Positions 7,186 to 8,108 of a stretch of DNA of 8,108 nt are shown here, piece after piece. Under the pieces are notes generated by a model. It saw nothing but the letters and a program-made list of their open reading frames with translations. It ran no database searches and was not told the origin of the DNA. Made by a program: the position numbers and the translations under genes. The stretch covers positions 1 through 8,108 of the forward strand of contig JAUVAM010000129.1 in the NCBI GenBank assembly GCA_030591745.1, written 5' to 3'. Numbering within the stretch: position 1 is the first letter of the stretch; every line of letters starts with the position of its first letter. The stretch is from Deltaproteobacteria bacterium (GTDB lineage Bacteria > Myxococcota > B64-G9).

Positions 7186-7599
7186 ATGCGGATTCGGTTT
7201 TATTTGATGTGTATCTTGGGCTTGGTTTTTTTGTCGTCTTGTGGAGGAGGTCTTGAGGAAATACCAAGTCACATTTTCTACGGTACTTTGGAATCCACCA
7301 GTGTGGATGCCTCAGGCCATCGGGTTTACCTCAGGCTGGTTGGGCCGGATGATCAAATTGACAGTGATGCATACTACATCACGGACTGTCGCCTGCTGGG
7401 ACCGACTTGCGATTTTCAAATTAATTTTGTTGTTGAGGCCGAGTACAAGGTCTTTGGTTTCATTGACCTGAATGACGATGCTTCGCTGGTCGATCCCCAT
7501 CCCAGTTCGGGGGATTTGGTCAGCCCAGGTCGTCCTTTGTTGATTTTTGGGAGGACCCGCATGGATTTTCCTGATAGCGCCTGGCATCCCATGCCCTGA
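7186..7599 (+). CDS. Small lipoprotein with Asp/Asn-rich loop (137 aa)
   Basis: Residues 1-19 form a lipoprotein signal peptide: MRIR, a hydrophobic core, and lipobox LSSC with the lipidated Cys19. Gly20 at +2 would favour outer-membrane sorting by the E. coli rule. The mature part is short and beta-rich. Cys68 and Cys75 are close enough to form a disulfide loop. The segment FGFIDLNDDASLVD (90-103), then PSSGDL, resembles Asp/Asn-rich turns seen in calcium-binding or transthyretin-like beta domains; this is resemblance only. An ATG at 7171 overlaps the previous stop but has no well-placed ribosome site. The ATG at 7186 has GAGGGAG (7173-7179) 6 nt upstream and gives a more typical lipoprotein N-terminus, so I chose it; the 7171 start would add MRERF. 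It is the last gene of the probable operon, followed by a weak terminator. Confidence 0.82.
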   Translation: MRIRFYLMCILGLVFLSSCGGGLEEIPSHIFYGTLESTSVDASGHRVYLRLVGPDDQIDSDAYYITDCRLLGPTCDFQINFVVEAEYKVFGFIDLNDDASLVDPHPSSGDLVSPGRPLLIFGRTRMDFPDSAWHPMP

Positions 7600-7615
7600 G
7601 CCAGGGGAATTTTTT
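7594..7615 (+). terminator. Weak intrinsic terminator after the lipoprotein gene
   Basis: CCCTG (7594-7598) pairs with CAGGG (7602-7606) around a three-base AGC loop, followed by GAA and six T residues (7610-7615). The stop codon TGA (7597-7599) is part of the stem and loop. The stem is only 5 bp and three bases separate it from the T-tract, so termination may be partial. The T-tract merges into the TTGACA of the next promoter. Confidence 0.45.
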
Positions 7616-7642
7616 GACATGCTCGTCCTGCGAATCTAAGCT
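7614..7642 (+). promoter_or_regulatory. Probable promoter of the TPR lipoprotein gene
   Basis: A perfect -35 box TTGACA (7614-7619) is followed after 17 nt by TAAGCT (7637-7642), which keeps the most conserved -10 bases (TA and final T). Transcription would begin about 6-7 nt later, at or next to the ATG at 7649. No Shine-Dalgarno sequence is visible before that ATG, which fits a leaderless mRNA. The box pair resembles the minus-strand promoter at 1118-1089 (TTGACA, 18 nt, TAAGAT). Confidence 0.5.
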
Positions 7643-7648
7643 GACTCT

Positions 7649-8108
7649 ATGAAATCAATGCGAATTCAGTGTTTTGTAGTCTTGTTGGGCTTCTTGTTTG
7701 TCTCGGGGTGTTGGGGTGCCGCGGACCATCTGCGTCGCGGAGACGAGTTGGCCGACTCGGAGCTCTATGAGGAAGCCTTGGATGAGTACGAAAAGGCCGC
7801 GAAGAAAGAGCCTGAGAATGGAGAGGCTCGCAAACGAGTGGCCATGATGCAGAAGACCTTGGCGGACTTGGATGCCAAAGATGGGCAAGCAGCAGTGGCG
7901 TCGGGCGATCCCTGGGCTGGCCTGGATGCGTTCAAGCGAGCCATCGTACGCCGACCCGACAACCATGCCCACCGCAAGGCCCTGAAGGATGTGGCCAAGC
8001 AGTTGATGGCTGAAGGTGACAAGGCCCTGGCCGACAAACGCTTTGCCGAGTCTCTGAAGATTTTCGAGCGACTCGGCCGCGCATTGCCCAGGTTGAAACA
8101 TGCCAAGC
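7649..8108 (+). CDS. TPR-repeat lipoprotein, N-terminal part (3' end outside window)
   Basis: The ATG at 7649 opens a frame with no stop up to the window end (153 complete codons). Residues 1-21 form a lipoprotein signal peptide with lipobox VSGC and lipidated Cys21. Helical repeats follow that look like tetratricopeptide repeats: about 25-57 (GDELADSELYEEALDEYEKA), about 82-110 (GDPWAGLDAFKRAIVRRPDN), and about 117-147 (GDKALADKRFAESLKIFERL). TPR lipoproteins usually act as docking or assembly factors in the periplasm or envelope; no partner can be named. The start is not supported by a ribosome site; a second ATG at 7658 would shorten the protein by three residues and does not improve this. 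It lies 49 bp after the small lipoprotein gene and appears to have its own promoter, so it may start a new transcription unit. Confidence 0.85.
   Translation, partial: MKSMRIQCFVVLLGFLFVSGCWGAADHLRRGDELADSELYEEALDEYEKAAKKEPENGEARKRVAMMQKTLADLDAKDGQAAVASGDPWAGLDAFKRAIVRRPDNHAHRKALKDVAKQLMAEGDKALADKRFAESLKIFERLGRALPRLKHAK

Overview
The window reads as chromosomal DNA of a Gram-negative bacterium. It encodes proteins with Sec signal peptides, two lipoproteins with clear lipoboxes and a probable small outer-membrane barrel. The style (long coiled-coil proteins, lipoproteins of unknown family, moderately GC-rich coding DNA) would fit the former Deltaproteobacteria, such as Myxococcota or Bradymonadota. 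That placement is an impression, because no marker gene is present. I see no mobile element, tRNA, rRNA or CRISPR array.

Left part (1-1046, minus strand): one gene open at the window's left edge encodes an exported, lysine/arginine-rich coiled-coil protein with six cysteines. A strong intrinsic terminator for this strand lies at 87-118, yet the reading frame runs through it without a stop codon. Between this gene and the next is a 216-bp divergent intergenic region (1047-1262) with a good promoter for the minus-strand gene.

Middle and right part (1263-7599, plus strand): four genes form a probable operon. They are (1) a 1194-residue protein with an N-terminal class I methyltransferase-like domain followed by about 960 residues of coiled coil; (2) an M20-family zinc peptidase/deacylase with an unusual repeat-bearing disordered C-terminal tail; (3) a small exported protein, probably a beta-barrel; (4) a small lipoprotein. 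The gap between genes 1 and 2 is 33 bp. Genes 2/3 and 3/4 meet at ATGA junctions, which suggests translational coupling. After gene 4 a short hairpin plus T-tract runs straight into a TTGACA promoter for the last gene (7649 to the window end), a TPR lipoprotein cut off by the right edge and possibly translated from a leaderless mRNA.

No established pathway is recognisable. The two cytoplasmic proteins (methyltransferase/coiled-coil and M20 enzyme) sit with two envelope proteins. One reasonable guess is a cell-envelope or cell-organisation locus in which the coiled-coil protein acts as a scaffold. The most unusual points are the methyltransferase/coiled-coil fusion with a lost SAM-ribose acidic residue, the M20 enzyme's pentapeptide-repeat tail, the coding frame through a terminator, and the compact terminator/promoter/leaderless-start junction near 7600-7650.
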